A stretch of DNA of 64,000 bases from Flavobacterium psychrolimnae (GCF_003312425.1 NZ_QNUX01000001.1:62001-126000), one strand, 5' to 3'; positions 17,901-27,707 are shown, counted from the first letter of the stretch. Notes: generated from the sequence alone by a model not told the origin. Translations and numbers: made by a program.

Positions 17901-17980
17901 GTAGGTTTTACTATTTTTTATTTTAACAGTAAAAAACAATAATAAAGACTTAACAAACTAACAATCTGTTGTTTTTTTTA

Positions 17981-17988
17981 TAAATTTG
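17981..17988 (+). promoter_or_regulatory. -7 box for the NarL-type regulator
   Basis: TAAATTTG fits TAnnTTTG, 17 bases before the ATG at 18006. Confidence 0.5.
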
Positions 17989-18005
17989 GCAATAATAATC
18001 CCGAT

Positions 18006-18668
18006 ATGTTAAACAAAATACGAATTCATCTTGCTGATGACCATCAAATCCTTATTGACGGCATCAGAACCCTACTACATACCAATCCTAGATTTGAAGT
18101 GGTAGGTTTTTCCATTAATGGTACCGATTTATATGATGAAGTAATCAATAACAAATCGGATATCCTTATTCTGGATATTAACATGCCGGAAAAAGATGGA
18201 ATTGAAGTCATTAAAGAGTTTGCTGAAAAAGGATTTCCCTGCAAAATTATTATTTTATCGAGCCATGATGATTTAAGAATAATAAAAGAAGTGATGAAAT
18301 TAGGCAGCAGTGGTTATTTGACAAAAAAATGCGCCGGTGAAAATATCGTAGAAGCTATTCAGGCTGTTTACAATGGTGAAGAATATTTTTGTAAATCGGT
18401 TCGGGAAAAAATTTTCAATACCGCTACTAAGGATAATCCAAAATTAAACAAGCCTGACTTAAAAGGAAACTTAGCTTTAACCGACAGGGAACTGGAAATC
18501 ATCACTTTGATCTCACTTGAATTCAGTGGAAAAGAAATTAGCGATCAGTTATTCATTAGCGTAAATACAGTGGAAACACATCGAAAAAACATAATGAAAA
18601 AATTGGATGCAAAAAACTCCATAAGCCTAGTAAAATACGCCATTAAACATCAGTTAATTAAATCCTGA
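18006..18668 (+). CDS. NarL/FixJ-family response regulator
   Basis: The 220-residue protein has a receiver domain (acidic pair D11-D12 and phospho-acceptor D57 in LILDINMPEKDG) and a C-terminal LuxR-type helix-turn-helix (about 155-215, LTDRELEIITLISLEFSGKE, then NTVETHRKNIMKKL). Phosphorylation should promote dimerisation and DNA binding. The next gene, 77 bases downstream, encodes a matching HisKA_3-type kinase, so the two form a NarX/NarL-like two-component pair. Targets are unknown. Confidence 0.92.
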   Translation: MLNKIRIHLADDHQILIDGIRTLLHTNPRFEVVGFSINGTDLYDEVINNKSDILILDINMPEKDGIEVIKEFAEKGFPCKIIILSSHDDLRIIKEVMKLGSSGYLTKKCAGENIVEAIQAVYNGEEYFCKSVREKIFNTATKDNPKLNKPDLKGNLALTDRELEIITLISLEFSGKEISDQLFISVNTVETHRKNIMKKLDAKNSISLVKYAIKHQLIKS

Positions 18669-18745
18669 GTTGGTAATCTAAGTGCGATTCATTTTCAAAA
18701 AACAACTGTAACAAAGTAATAAAACCCAATAAAATCAAAGTATCT

Positions 18746-20473
18746 ATGTCATACAGACAAATTGTTATCGTATTGCTTGTATTACTTAGTTCTTCCACTA
18801 ATACAGTTTTTGCAAACAAAAAAAAGCCTACAAAAAAAGAAGTTACCACGCTTTCTAATGAAGCAATTCTGCTAATGAAAGAAGGCAGTTACGAAAAATC
18901 ACTCATAAAGTCACGACTTGCTTTAAGTCAGGCTATTCGCCTAAAAGACAACAATCTCATTGCAGGTTCGTACAACACTATTGCTGCAAATTTTGATCAG
19001 TTATCTGAATTTGACAAAGCCTTTTATTATTATCATAAGGGCCTGACCTATGCCAACAAAACCAATAATGATGTTTTAAAAAACTGGCTCAACAATAATT
19101 TAGGTAACATTTACTGCTTTGACAAAAAGCAATACGAAAAAGGAATTTATTACTACAAAAAATCATTAGAATACAGCACCAGAATCAAGGACTCTGCACA
19201 AATTGTTTTTACAAAGCTCAATTTGACATGGGCGTATTTTGATATTGGTCGTTATGAGGAAGGACTTCCCTACCTGAAATACATCAACAAACATCATGAA
19301 AAACATGGCGATACCTCTACTATTGTTGCACTAAATATGCTCAATGGAATGTATTATAATTATAAAAATGAGCCTGAAAAAGCAACCTTCTTTTTTGAAA
19401 ATGCAATAAAACATGGAAATGAAGGAAACGAAAAATCGGATTTGTCGTATTCACACCATGAGTATTCTAAGTTTTTATTAAAAAATGGAGATTATAAAAA
19501 TGCTTATAAAAATCTCGCTATTTTTAATGCTATAACGGATGAATTAAACGACGAAGAAAAACTCAACAAAGCCAATGTTGCCGGTATAAATCTTGAAATT
19601 GACGAATACAAACGAGAAATTGACAAAATAGAAAGTGAGTTTAAAACCAAAGAATATGTGTTGTTACAAGAGCAATCCAGAAACAAGAAAATTGTCATTG
19701 TATTAAGCGCGATCCTATTACTATTGTTCTTGCTTTTTTACCTTTATTCCCAAAATGCGCAACTAAAACAAAAAAACAAACTGAAAGATTTGCGCAGTAA
19801 AGCGCAGGAAAACATGATTAATGCGTCTATAAACGGACAGGAATTAGAACGCAAAAAAATCGCTGCTTTTTTACATGATAATATCAGCGCTTTACTGTCA
19901 TCCGCAGGATTACATTTACATGCCTACACGTCACAAAACCAGTCCTATCCGCAAGAAATAATGAAAACCAAAGCAATTCTGGAAGAAGCGCACGATCAGG
20001 TTCGGGATTTGTCACATGAATTGATGCCTTCACTTTTGGCGCGATTCGGCTTATTTGATGCTTTGGATGATTTATGTGAAAAAAATTCTAATTCGATTCT
20101 GCACTTTGAATACGCCAGTTCCATCAACAGAAAAACGCGTTATGATGAAGATTTTGAAATGAAAATTTATTTTATCATTATGGAACTTCTCAACAACATC
20201 ATAAAACACAGTGATGCAAGTCAGTCTAAATTAAGTATGGAGGAAAATAACGAATTGCTGAAAATCACGCTTTTGGATAATGGAAAAGGATTTGATTCCA
20301 GTAAATTTCATGTTCTGGAAGGTTTTGGTCTGAACCAAATCAAAGCTCGTATCAATAATTTAAGAGGAAATATTTACTTGAACTCAAAACTAAACGCTGG
20401 AACAACCATTACTATTGAAGTTCCAATCACCTATCCAAAAAAAACAACTACACCCGTTTTTCCATCTCAATAA
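18746..20473 (+). CDS. TPR-containing sensor histidine kinase, NarX/LytS-like
   Basis: The 575-residue protein has a signal peptide (1-23) and a periplasmic domain of TPR-like helical repeats (about 35-265). A coiled coil, one transmembrane helix (about 315-335), a HisKA_3 dimerisation domain and a HATPase domain (about 460-565, with MELLNNIIKHSDAS as the N box and DNGKGFD as the G1 box) follow. The phospho-acceptor is H377 in FLHDNISALLSS. TPR-sensor kinases of this design are frequent in flavobacteria and probably detect periplasmic proteins or peptides. The last 26 bases overlap the 3' end of the convergent phosphodiesterase gene. Confidence 0.9.
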   Translation: MSYRQIVIVLLVLLSSSTNTVFANKKKPTKKEVTTLSNEAILLMKEGSYEKSLIKSRLALSQAIRLKDNNLIAGSYNTIAANFDQLSEFDKAFYYYHKGLTYANKTNNDVLKNWLNNNLGNIYCFDKKQYEKGIYYYKKSLEYSTRIKDSAQIVFTKLNLTWAYFDIGRYEEGLPYLKYINKHHEKHGDTSTIVALNMLNGMYYNYKNEPEKATFFFENAIKHGNEGNEKSDLSYSHHEYSKFLLKNGDYKNAYKNLAIFNAITDELNDEEKLNKANVAGINLEIDEYKREIDKIESEFKTKEYVLLQEQSRNKKIVIVLSAILLLLFLLFYLYSQNAQLKQKNKLKDLRSKAQENMINASINGQELERKKIAAFLHDNISALLSSAGLHLHAYTSQNQSYPQEIMKTKAILEEAHDQVRDLSHELMPSLLARFGLFDALDDLCEKNSNSILHFEYASSINRKTRYDEDFEMKIYFIIMELLNNIIKHSDASQSKLSMEENNELLKITLLDNGKGFDSSKFHVLEGFGLNQIKARINNLRGNIYLNSKLNAGTTITIEVPITYPKKTTTPVFPSQ

Positions 20474-20945
20474 TTTCCATATCCTTAATTTTGTCACCTT
20501 CAATGACAAAGCGTAACATCGTACGCACTTGATGAAAACCACTTTTTCCGGCAGCTCCAGGATTCATGTGCAATAAATTATGTTTCTTATCAAACATGAC
20601 TTTCAGGATGTGCGAATGGCCACAAATAAATAATTTCGGAGGATTCGATTCCATTTCCGCTTTAATATTGGGATTGTATTTCCCAGGATAACCGCCAATA
20701 TGAGTAATCCAAACATCGACACCTTCACACATAAAACGATTGTGCAACGGAAACTCCAGTCTGGCTGCGGCATCGTCAATATTTCCATACACACAACGCA
20801 ACGGTTTTAGCTTTTTTATAGTATCAGTCACGGCCAAATCACCAATATCTCCGGCATGCCAAACCTCGTCAGCCTGCACGACATATTTCAAAATCGTATC
20901 ATCAATGTGACTGTGCGTATCGGAAAGCAGAAGTATTTTTTTCAT
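20448..20945 (-). CDS. YfcE-type metallophosphoesterase
   Basis: The 165-residue calcineurin-like phosphoesterase keeps all metal-ligand motifs: SDTHSH (8-13), HAGDIGD, GNIDD, a GHSH motif and HMNPGAAG near the C-terminus. The family hydrolyses phosphodiesters with Mn2+. The physiological substrate is usually unknown; 2',3'-cyclic nucleotides or NTP-like compounds are candidates. It converges on the sensor kinase gene with a 26-base tail overlap and no terminator between them, so antisense read-through is possible. Confidence 0.88.
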   Translation of the reverse strand: MKKILLLSDTHSHIDDTILKYVVQADEVWHAGDIGDLAVTDTIKKLKPLRCVYGNIDDAAARLEFPLHNRFMCEGVDVWITHIGGYPGKYNPNIKAEMESNPPKLFICGHSHILKVMFDKKHNLLHMNPGAAGKSGFHQVRTMLRFVIEGDKIKDMEIIEMEKRV

Positions 20946-20970
20946 ATTTATGTTATCATTGCAACGCTTG

Positions 20971-21062
20971 AGGCAATCTGGAGCTATTTCCCGCTTTCCA
21001 CTTCAATCTTTTTATCCGCCGAAAAGGCGATTAAAAAGGATTTCCGTTACAATCAGGGCTAG
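20971..21062. repeat. REP-like palindromic intergenic element, copy A
   Basis: Between the phosphodiesterase and truA lies an imperfect palindrome. CTTTCCACTTCAATCTTTTTA and TAAAAAGGATTTCCGTTACA (trimmed) flank a central CCGCC-GAAA-AGGCG hairpin. A related element lies at 28747-28830 in another intergenic gap. The shared words are AATCTTTT, AAAAGGATTTCC and a GGG-CT edge. This looks like a dispersed element, not a gene-specific terminator. Confidence 0.45.
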
Positions 21063-21164
21063 GATTTTGTGGTAAAAATAAACATTCAAATTCCAAATAA
21101 AAAATCAAATCGAAACTTAACAAAGTTTGCACCAATGCGACTTCGTGGCAAAAAAATTAATAAG

Positions 21165-21172
21165 TATCTTTG
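21165..21172 (+). promoter_or_regulatory. -7 box for truA
   Basis: TATCTTTG fits TAnnTTTG, 19 bases before the TTG at 21192. The box lies downstream of a longer open frame's GTG (21069), so that longer start can be excluded if this promoter is used. Confidence 0.6.
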
Positions 21173-21191
21173 TGGCTTCAAAAAAATTCAC

Positions 21192-21926
21192 TTGAGATAT
21201 TTCATCAAATTAGCATACAACGGAACCCATTATCACGGCTGGCAATACCAACCCAATGCTGCTTCTGTTCAGGAAACAATGAACAAAGCGTTTTCGGTGC
21301 TATTGAATACAACCATCAATCTTATGGGGGCCGGAAGAACAGACACCGGAGTTCATGCAAAAGAGATGTATGCTCATTTCGATTTTGAAAACCCGTTGGA
21401 TATTCCCAGTTTAGTGCACAAACTCAACTCTTATTTACCAAAAGACATTGTTATTTATGAAATTATTCCGGTACATGATGAAGCGCATACTCGTTTTGAT
21501 GCCACAAAAAGAACCTACGAATATCACATTAATACATTCAAAGATGTTTTTTCGCAAGAGCAAAGTTGGTATTTCCATCAAAAATTGGATGTCGATTTGA
21601 TGAATGAAGCGGCACAAATATTATTCAATCACACTGATTTTCAGTGTTTTTCAAAAGTAAATACGGATGTAAATACTTTTGACTGTACAATTTTTGAAGC
21701 CAATTGGAAGCAAGAAAATGGCAGTCTGATTTTTACTATTTCGGCCAATCGTTTTTTACGAAATATGGTGCGTGCTATTGTGGGAACATTAGTAAACATA
21801 GGATTACACAAAATTACACTGGCTGATTTTACCGCCATCATTGATAGTAAAAACCGAGATAAAGCTGGTTTTTCGGTTCCGGCGCATGGTTTGTATTTAA
21901 CCAAAATAGAATACGATTACATTTAA
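21192..21926 (+). CDS. truA: tRNA pseudouridine(38-40) synthase TruA
   Basis: From TTG 21192 the product is 244 residues, the normal TruA length, beginning LRYFIKLAYNGTHYHGWQ. The catalytic aspartate is in GAGRTDTGVHA. FDATKRTYEYHI and NRFLRNMVRAIVGTLVNIG are also family hallmarks. TruA isomerises uridines 38-40 of the tRNA anticodon stem. The frame is open back to a GTG at 21069, but those 41 extra residues are not TruA-like and would span the -7 box at 21165-21172. The TTG start is therefore preferred over the longer frame. Confidence 0.92.
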   Translation: MRYFIKLAYNGTHYHGWQYQPNAASVQETMNKAFSVLLNTTINLMGAGRTDTGVHAKEMYAHFDFENPLDIPSLVHKLNSYLPKDIVIYEIIPVHDEAHTRFDATKRTYEYHINTFKDVFSQEQSWYFHQKLDVDLMNEAAQILFNHTDFQCFSKVNTDVNTFDCTIFEANWKQENGSLIFTISANRFLRNMVRAIVGTLVNIGLHKITLADFTAIIDSKNRDKAGFSVPAHGLYLTKIEYDYI

Positions 21927-21942
21927 ATAATTATGAATTAAT

Positions 21943-21993
21943 AATTACGAATTATGCATCTAAGATTCAAATCGTAATTAATAATTCGTAATT
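21943..21993. repeat. AT-rich inverted repeat between truA and the ABC exporter gene
   Basis: AATTACGAATTA (21943-21954) is the complement of TAATTCGTAATT (21982-21993). The area also repeats AATTCGTAATTCGTAATT directly. It has no T-run, so it is not an ordinary terminator. The gap is only 82 bases. Confidence 0.5.
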
Positions 21994-22008
21994 CGTAATT
22001 TACAAAAT

Positions 22009-23763
22009 ATGAAAGCAAAAGCATTTGATACCCGATTATTCAAACGAATATTAAAATTTACAAAACCCTATCAATGGCGTTTTAATGGTGTAATTATTTT
22101 CGCCATTTCACTATCAATTTTTGCGGCATTACGTCCGTATTTATTGAAACAAACCGTAGATGGTTACATTGCAACCCAAGACCAACAGGGATTATTAATG
22201 TATGTCATCCTGATGGGAATTGTGCTTTTACTGGAAGTATTCTCTCAGTTTTACTTTGTCTATTGGGCGAACTGGCTCGGTCAAGACATTGTAAAAGACA
22301 TTCGGACAAAACTGTTTCAACATATTCTAAGTTTCCGAATGAAATATTTTGATCACGTTCCTGTGGGCCAACTCGTAACACGTTCGGTTTCGGATATTGA
22401 ATCCATTGCCCGAATTTTCAGTCAAGGATTATTCATGATTATTAGTGACTTAATGAAAATGGTTGTCGTATTGGCTTTTATGTTTTACATGAACTGGACC
22501 TTGACTTGGATTGTGATTGTGGCAATGCCAATTCTGGTTTTCTTCACCCGAATTTTCCAAAAGAAAATGCAAGTAGCTTTCGAAGAAGTGCGAACTCAAA
22601 TTGCAAATATGAACTCCTTTGTGCAGGAACGCGTAACGGGAATGAAGATTGTACAACTTTTTAACCGTGAAAAAATTGAGTACGAAAAATTCAAAAGTAT
22701 CAACGACAAGCACAAAAAAGCGTGGATAAAAACCATTCTTTACAACTCCATCTTCTTCCCTATTGCAGATATCATTTCGTCTTTAACGCTTGGTTTTATT
22801 GTATTATATGGTGGAATCAAGATATTAAACGGAGATAATTTCACCACTTTTGGAGATTTATTTTCGTACACCATGTTTATTGGAATGCTATTCAATCCGT
22901 TGCGTCAAATTGCAGATAAATTCAACGAGATGCAACTGGGAATGATTGCGGCGAACCGTGTTTTTGACATTTTAGATACCGAAGATCAAATTCAAGATAC
23001 CGGAACCATCGAAGCTCCTATTTTTAAAGGAGATATCAAGTTCAAAAAAGTTCGTTTTGGATATATTCCGGATGAAGAAGTGATAAAAGGAATTGATTTA
23101 GAGGTGAGTGCCGGTCAAACCATTGCCATCGTAGGCTCTACTGGTGCCGGAAAATCTACGATTATTAACTTACTGAATCGTTTTTACGAAATCAACAGCG
23201 GTTCTATTTATATTGACAATCACAATATTGAGAATTACACTTTGGATTCTTTACGAAAACAAATTGCAGTAGTATTGCAAGATGTTTTCCTTTTTGCAGA
23301 TACTATTTTCAATAACATCACTTTGAATAATTCTGAAATTAGTCGGGAACAAGTTTTGGCTGCAGCCAAAAAAATTGGCGTGCATGAATTCATCATGAGT
23401 TTACCGGATAATTATGATTTTGATGTTAAGGAACGCGGCGTCATGCTTTCTTCCGGTCAACGCCAATTGATTGCTTTCTTGAGAGCGTATGTGAGCAATC
23501 CAAGTATTTTGATTCTGGACGAAGCCACGTCATCAATCGATACGTATTCCGAAGAATTGATCCAGCGCGCTACGGAAACTATTACCAAAGGCAGAACATC
23601 AATTGTTATTGCGCACCGCTTGGCAACGATTGTCAACGCTGATAAAATTGTAGTAATGGACAAAGGACTGATTGTAGAACAAGGAACACATCAGGAATTA
23701 ATTAACCGCGAAAGTGGGTATTACAAGAATTTGTACGATTCACAGTTTTCAGTAGCGAATTAG
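22009..23763 (+). CDS. ABC-type exporter half-transporter (MsbA/multidrug type)
   Basis: The 584-residue protein fuses a six-helix transmembrane domain (about 20-320) to an ATPase domain (about 340-580). The Walker A motif is GSTGAGKST, the signature is LSSGQRQL (the usual second G replaced by S) and Walker B is ILILDEATSSID, followed by the H-loop IAHRLAT. It should act as a homodimer or heterodimer in the inner membrane, exporting lipids, peptides or drugs. No partner half-transporter is adjacent, so a homodimer is likelier. The substrate cannot be told from sequence. Confidence 0.9.
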   Translation: MKAKAFDTRLFKRILKFTKPYQWRFNGVIIFAISLSIFAALRPYLLKQTVDGYIATQDQQGLLMYVILMGIVLLLEVFSQFYFVYWANWLGQDIVKDIRTKLFQHILSFRMKYFDHVPVGQLVTRSVSDIESIARIFSQGLFMIISDLMKMVVVLAFMFYMNWTLTWIVIVAMPILVFFTRIFQKKMQVAFEEVRTQIANMNSFVQERVTGMKIVQLFNREKIEYEKFKSINDKHKKAWIKTILYNSIFFPIADIISSLTLGFIVLYGGIKILNGDNFTTFGDLFSYTMFIGMLFNPLRQIADKFNEMQLGMIAANRVFDILDTEDQIQDTGTIEAPIFKGDIKFKKVRFGYIPDEEVIKGIDLEVSAGQTIAIVGSTGAGKSTIINLLNRFYEINSGSIYIDNHNIENYTLDSLRKQIAVVLQDVFLFADTIFNNITLNNSEISREQVLAAAKKIGVHEFIMSLPDNYDFDVKERGVMLSSGQRQLIAFLRAYVSNPSILILDEATSSIDTYSEELIQRATETITKGRTSIVIAHRLATIVNADKIVVMDKGLIVEQGTHQELINRESGYYKNLYDSQFSVAN

Positions 23764-24129
23764 TTTTTTGTTGAAAAGGAATAAAGGCTCAGAGACGCAA
23801 AGGTTTCAAGGTTAAAAAATCAGCCTAAATCCGTTGAATCCGTGTCATCCGCGTTCCATTTTTCAACAATGAGAATAAAAGAGTTAAGAGTGAAAATCAA
23901 TTTAATTCGTGTGCGCTAAATTTCACTTTACCTTTTCACAAAGATGCAGCAGTTAAAAAACAAAGGTGTTTTTCTGAAAATTGGTTAGTTTGCCACTTTA
24001 TTACTTTGAAACTTTCTCAAAACAGAATAAATCCTTAAATTCGCCCCATCAATTAAACAAGATAAACACACAAAATGAAATGAGTTTTTACGAATTCACT
24101 TTTACAAAAATTTAAATAAAAATAAAAAA
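23764..24129. other. Intergenic gap before lpdA with degraded dispersed-repeat text
   Basis: I see no gene. The first 120 bases hold phrases that recur in flavobacterial intergenic DNA: AAAGGCTCAGAGACGCAAAG and ATCCGTGTCATCCGCGTTCC. Similar text (AATCTGTGAAATCTGTGGCA) lies at about 26637-26657. No clear promoter box precedes lpdA; TAAATTCG at about 24037 is a one-base variant. Confidence 0.4.
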
Positions 24130-25518
24130 ATGAAATACGATATTATAGTTTTAGGAAGTGGTCCAGGTGGTTATGTTACAGCTATTAGAGCATCACAATT
24201 AGGCTTTAAAGTAGCCGTAATAGAAAAAGAAAACTTAGGTGGTGTATGTTTGAACTGGGGTTGTATTCCAACAAAAGCGTTACTAAAATCAGCTCAGGTT
24301 TTTGATTATCTAAAACACGCTTCTGATTATGGATTGACTGTTTCATCATTCGATAAAGACTTCCCTGCTGTTGTACAACGCAGCCGTTCCGTTGCTGACG
24401 GAATGAGCAAAGGTGTTCAATTCTTGATGAAAAAAAATAAAATTGACGTAATTGATGGTTTTGGAAAATTAAAACCAGGAAAGAAAATTGATGTTACTGA
24501 CAAAGACAATAAAGTTACGGAATACAGTGCGGATCATATCATTATTGCAACTGGAGCTCGTTCTCGTGAGTTGCCAAACTTGCCTCAAGATGGTGTAAAA
24601 GTGATTGGTTACAGACAAGCAATGACATTACCAACACAACCAAAATCGATGATTATCGTTGGTTCCGGAGCGATTGGAATTGAATTTGCACATTTCTATA
24701 ACTCAATGGGAACTGAGGTAACTATTGTAGAATTTATGCCAAATGTAGTTCCTGTGGAAGACGAGGACATTTCGAAACAAATGGAGCGTTCTTTGAAAAA
24801 AGCAGGTATCAAAATCATGACAAACTCATCTGTTGAGAGAATTGATACTACCGGAGCAGGTGTTAAAGCATTTGTGAAAACGGCAAAAGGAGAAGAAGTT
24901 TTGGAAGCTGAGATTTTACTTTCGGCTGTTGGAATCAAAACCAATATTGAAAACATCGGATTAGAAGAAGTTGGAATCGCTACTGACAAAGATAAAATTT
25001 TGGTAAACGCCTACAACCAAACGAACATTCCAGGTTATTACGCTATTGGTGATGTAACACCAGGACAAGCATTAGCACACGTAGCTTCTGCGGAAGGAAT
25101 CAATTGTGTGGAGAAAATTGCAGGACTTCATGTAGAACCTATCGATTACGGAAACGTTCCGGGTTGTACGTATGCGACTCCAGAAATTGCTTCTGTAGGT
25201 TTGACTGAAAAACAAGCTAAAGAAAAAGGATACGAATTGAAAATTGGTAAATTCCCGTTCTCAGCTTCAGGAAAAGCGAAAGCTGCCGGAACTCCGGATG
25301 GTTTTGTAAAAGTAATTTTTGATGCTAAATATGGTGAATGGTTAGGATGCCACATGATTGGTGCCGGAGTTACCGATATGATTGCTGAGGCAGTTGTAGC
25401 GCGTAAACTGGAAACTACAGGACATGAAATCCTAAAATCAATTCACCCACACCCAACCATGAGTGAGGCTGTTATGGAAGCTGTGGCTGATGCGTATGGT
25501 GAAGTAATACATTTATAG
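24130..25518 (+). CDS. lpdA: Dihydrolipoyl dehydrogenase
   Basis: The 462-residue flavoprotein is the E3 subunit that reoxidises the lipoyl arms of 2-oxoacid dehydrogenases and the glycine cleavage system, reducing NAD+. FAD binding is at GSGPGGYVTAI (8-18). The redox disulfide is in GGVCLNWGCIPTKALL, NAD binding at VGSGAIGIEFA and the C-terminal HPHPTMSEAVMEA carries the active-site histidine and glutamate. Length and all catalytic motifs are canonical. It stands alone, apart from E1/E2 genes, so it probably serves several complexes. Confidence 0.97.
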   Translation: MKYDIIVLGSGPGGYVTAIRASQLGFKVAVIEKENLGGVCLNWGCIPTKALLKSAQVFDYLKHASDYGLTVSSFDKDFPAVVQRSRSVADGMSKGVQFLMKKNKIDVIDGFGKLKPGKKIDVTDKDNKVTEYSADHIIIATGARSRELPNLPQDGVKVIGYRQAMTLPTQPKSMIIVGSGAIGIEFAHFYNSMGTEVTIVEFMPNVVPVEDEDISKQMERSLKKAGIKIMTNSSVERIDTTGAGVKAFVKTAKGEEVLEAEILLSAVGIKTNIENIGLEEVGIATDKDKILVNAYNQTNIPGYYAIGDVTPGQALAHVASAEGINCVEKIAGLHVEPIDYGNVPGCTYATPEIASVGLTEKQAKEKGYELKIGKFPFSASGKAKAAGTPDGFVKVIFDAKYGEWLGCHMIGAGVTDMIAEAVVARKLETTGHEILKSIHPHPTMSEAVMEAVADAYGEVIHL

Positions 25519-25556
25519 ATTTCAGAATTTAGAATAAAGATTTCAGATTATATATT

Positions 25557-25589
25557 AATCCGATTTGTGAAAGCAAATCGGATTTTTTT
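25557..25589 (+). terminator. Intrinsic terminator after lpdA
   Basis: AATCCGATTTG / CAAATCGGATT form an 11-bp stem with a TGAAAG loop and a T-run. Closely related stems occur at 26685 and 28649. Confidence 0.9.
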
Positions 25590-25758
25590 GTGCCCTTAAA
25601 ACATTCACTAACAGATAAAGTAGTTATAAGAATTATGAAACTTTTATACAGAATTACGTAACAAAAATTTTCTATCTAATTCCGTAATTTGAATAAATCA
25701 AAATAGTTAAAATAAACGGATTCAATTTTCTTTTTGTAATTATTTAAATCGATGCCTT

Positions 25759-26544
25759 ATGAAAAATATTTACCTAAACACCGGAACACTAAATGAAGTT
25801 TTTAATGAACTTGAAACTTCTTTTGACGGCGTATTAAATTCAAGTAACAATGAATTTAAACTAGCCTTAGATACTGATTTCATTAAGGGAAATATTGATG
25901 TGGTTACTTTTATAAACGGAATTACATCCTTTCAGGTGAACATGACATTTTTGGATGACATCGCATTAAGCATCGAATCACCAAGTAAATCGTCTATTTT
26001 ATTTGCGTACTGCACTGAAGGATATTTCAAACATAGTGTTGGCATTTCCGGACCTCAATCTAAGCTTAGAAAACATTATTCAGCAGTAGTAACCAGCAAA
26101 GCAAGCGTAAATACTATCTTGCATTTCAAAAAAAACACAGCTCTTCAATTCTCGTTGATACAAGTGGAAACCGCTGGCTTAGCAAATACGATCAATGATC
26201 CATTCATATCCCATTTGAAAAAGACGTTTTTAAATAACCAGTCCAATTTTAATTATCAAGGTCTACAAAACTTAAAAATTGCTAAAAAATTCAGTCAGAT
26301 GAATTCAATTTCTGACAAAGGAATGAGCGGTCACGTACAGAAAAAAGATATTATACAGTCCATCCTTAATATGGAAATTGACAATCATACCGATACTTTA
26401 ATTAAAATATCACGAGCAATCAAACGTTCGGCTCTGAATCATATTAATGACTTGAAAACAAAATACAGTGTTATCAAAAATTACGCAGCGGATTCCATTT
26501 ACAGTAAAGTAATCACCTCAAAAAACCGAATCTTTATTAAGTAA
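25759..26544 (+). CDS. AraC-type sensor domain without a DNA-binding domain
   Basis: The 261-residue product resembles the N-terminal ligand-sensing region of a flavobacterial AraC-family group (opening MKNIYLNTGTLNEVFNEL, then FAYCTEGYFKHSVGI). In full-length relatives, as I recall them, a helix-turn-helix pair follows at this point. Here the protein ends about where that would start (YSVIKNYAADSIYSKVITS). I found no HTH in any frame of the next 300 bases. It may be a truncated regulator, or a stand-alone sensor that acts on a full-length paralogue. A TTTTTGTAATT stretch precedes it, but no good -7 box. Confidence 0.6.
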   Translation: MKNIYLNTGTLNEVFNELETSFDGVLNSSNNEFKLALDTDFIKGNIDVVTFINGITSFQVNMTFLDDIALSIESPSKSSILFAYCTEGYFKHSVGISGPQSKLRKHYSAVVTSKASVNTILHFKKNTALQFSLIQVETAGLANTINDPFISHLKKTFLNNQSNFNYQGLQNLKIAKKFSQMNSISDKGMSGHVQKKDIIQSILNMEIDNHTDTLIKISRAIKRSALNHINDLKTKYSVIKNYAADSIYSKVITSKNRIFIK

Positions 26545-26684
26545 GCAACAAGAAAGATATAGTGTCACAATTATTAAAAGAGTTTTTTTCCAGAGATTTG
26601 AAGGATTAGAAATATTTTAAAGCTCCTTAAAGAATTAATCTGTGAAATCTGTGGCAAAAAAATTAAGAGGTTTATCAAAACAAG

Positions 26685-26717
26685 AATCCGATTCGTTTTT
26701 GCTAATCGGATTTTTTT
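26685..26717 (+). terminator. Intrinsic terminator, same stem family
   Basis: AATCCGATT (26685-26693) pairs with AATCGGATT (26704-26712), followed by a T-run. It sits 140 bases after the AraC-like gene. Around it, 26545-26870 contains repeat-like text (TCTGTGAAATCTGTGGC) but no gene. Confidence 0.8.
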
Positions 26718-26814
26718 ATCGAAACATTTTCAACAGCAAAGAGCTATTTTGTGGGAAATTAACATATTAACATTTATTTACAAAGCAGCATTATGAACCT
26801 ATTCAATTCTGCTC

Positions 26815-26822
26815 TATATTTG
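26815..26822 (+). promoter_or_regulatory. -7 box for cysE-cysM
   Basis: TATATTTG fits TAnnTTTG, 48 bases before the cysE ATG. Confidence 0.5.
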
Positions 26823-26870
26823 TATTTCGAGCCTTTTTTCTCGTTTAATTCTGATTTTATTCCATTATAA

Positions 26871-27707
26871 ATGAATACTGAAACCAACCGTTTTTCAAAT
26901 ACATTACACGAAAACCAAAATAAAAATTGGGTAAGAGCCATCGATTCTTCCAAAATCATCACTTGGATCGATGATTTATTCAAAATATTATTCCCTGAAA
27001 ATGCTCTGGAAACCATTCAAATCGAATTGCTTTTGGACCGAAACAAAGCCAACTTCATCGCAATTCTTTCGGAGATTGTAAAAGACAAATCAGCAAATGA
27101 AATTTTAGATGACGCCGAATCTTTTTATATCGGACTTCCGAAACTATATGATTCGATGCAAAAAGATGCACAAGCCATTCTGGATACGGATCCTGCTGCT
27201 GATTGCATTCAGGAAATTATCAATTCTTATCCCGGTTTTTTTGCCATAGAAGTCTATCGCATTGCCAATGCAATTGCCTCCCGAACTACTTGTCTTTTGC
27301 CACGAATTCTCACCGAATATGCGCATAGCAAAACCGGAATCGACATTCACCCGAGCGCTACTATTGACGTCCCTTTTATGATTGATCATGGAACCGGAAT
27401 TGTCATTGGCGAGACTACAATCATCGGGAAATATGTCAGTATTTATCAAGGAGTGACATTGGGAGCGTTGCAAGTTGAGAAAAGCATGCAGGAAAAAAAA
27501 CGCCACCCTACCGTAGAAGATCATGTGATTATTTATGCCAATGCTACTATTTTGGGCGGAAGCACCATTATAGGAAATCACAGTATTGTAGGCGGAAACA
27601 CGTTTATCACTAAGAGTGTGAATCCATATTCGTTTGTGATGCAATCCAATAAAAATACGGTTTTAAACCAACAGGAAATAAAAGACATTAATTTTTTCTC
27701 CATATAA
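26871..27707 (+). CDS. cysE: Serine O-acetyltransferase
   Basis: The 278-residue enzyme transfers acetyl from acetyl-CoA to serine, giving O-acetylserine for cysteine synthesis. After an N-terminal helical region (1-150), a left-handed beta-helix of hexapeptide repeats carries the catalytic segment [20 protein letters not shown], followed by [14 protein letters not shown]. It lies five bases before cysM and is clearly co-transcribed with it, so both steps from serine to cysteine are encoded together. The C-terminal tail ends NFFSI; an isoleucine C-terminus is the usual docking signal to the cysteine synthase, so a CysE-CysM/K complex is plausible. Confidence 0.93.
   Translation: MNTETNRFSNTLHENQNKNWVRAIDSSKIITWIDDLFKILFPENALETIQIELLLDRNKANFIAILSEIVKDKSANEILDDAESFYIGLPKLYDSMQKDAQAILDTDPAADCIQEIINSYPGFFAIEVYRIANAIASRTTCLLPRILTEYAHSKTGIDIHPSATIDVPFMIDHGTGIVIGETTIIGKYVSIYQGVTLGALQVEKSMQEKKRHPTVEDHVIIYANATILGGSTIIGNHSIVGGNTFITKSVNPYSFVMQSNKNTVLNQQEIKDINFFSI

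Noticed and set aside
21069..21191. N-terminal extension of truA from GTG 21069
   Set aside because: It would span the -7 box at 21165-21172 and adds residues absent from TruA; TTG 21192 gives the normal 244 residues.
27144..27644. 166-codon antisense frame within cysE
   Set aside because: It is fully opposite conserved catalytic sequence of cysE and has no domain or promoter.
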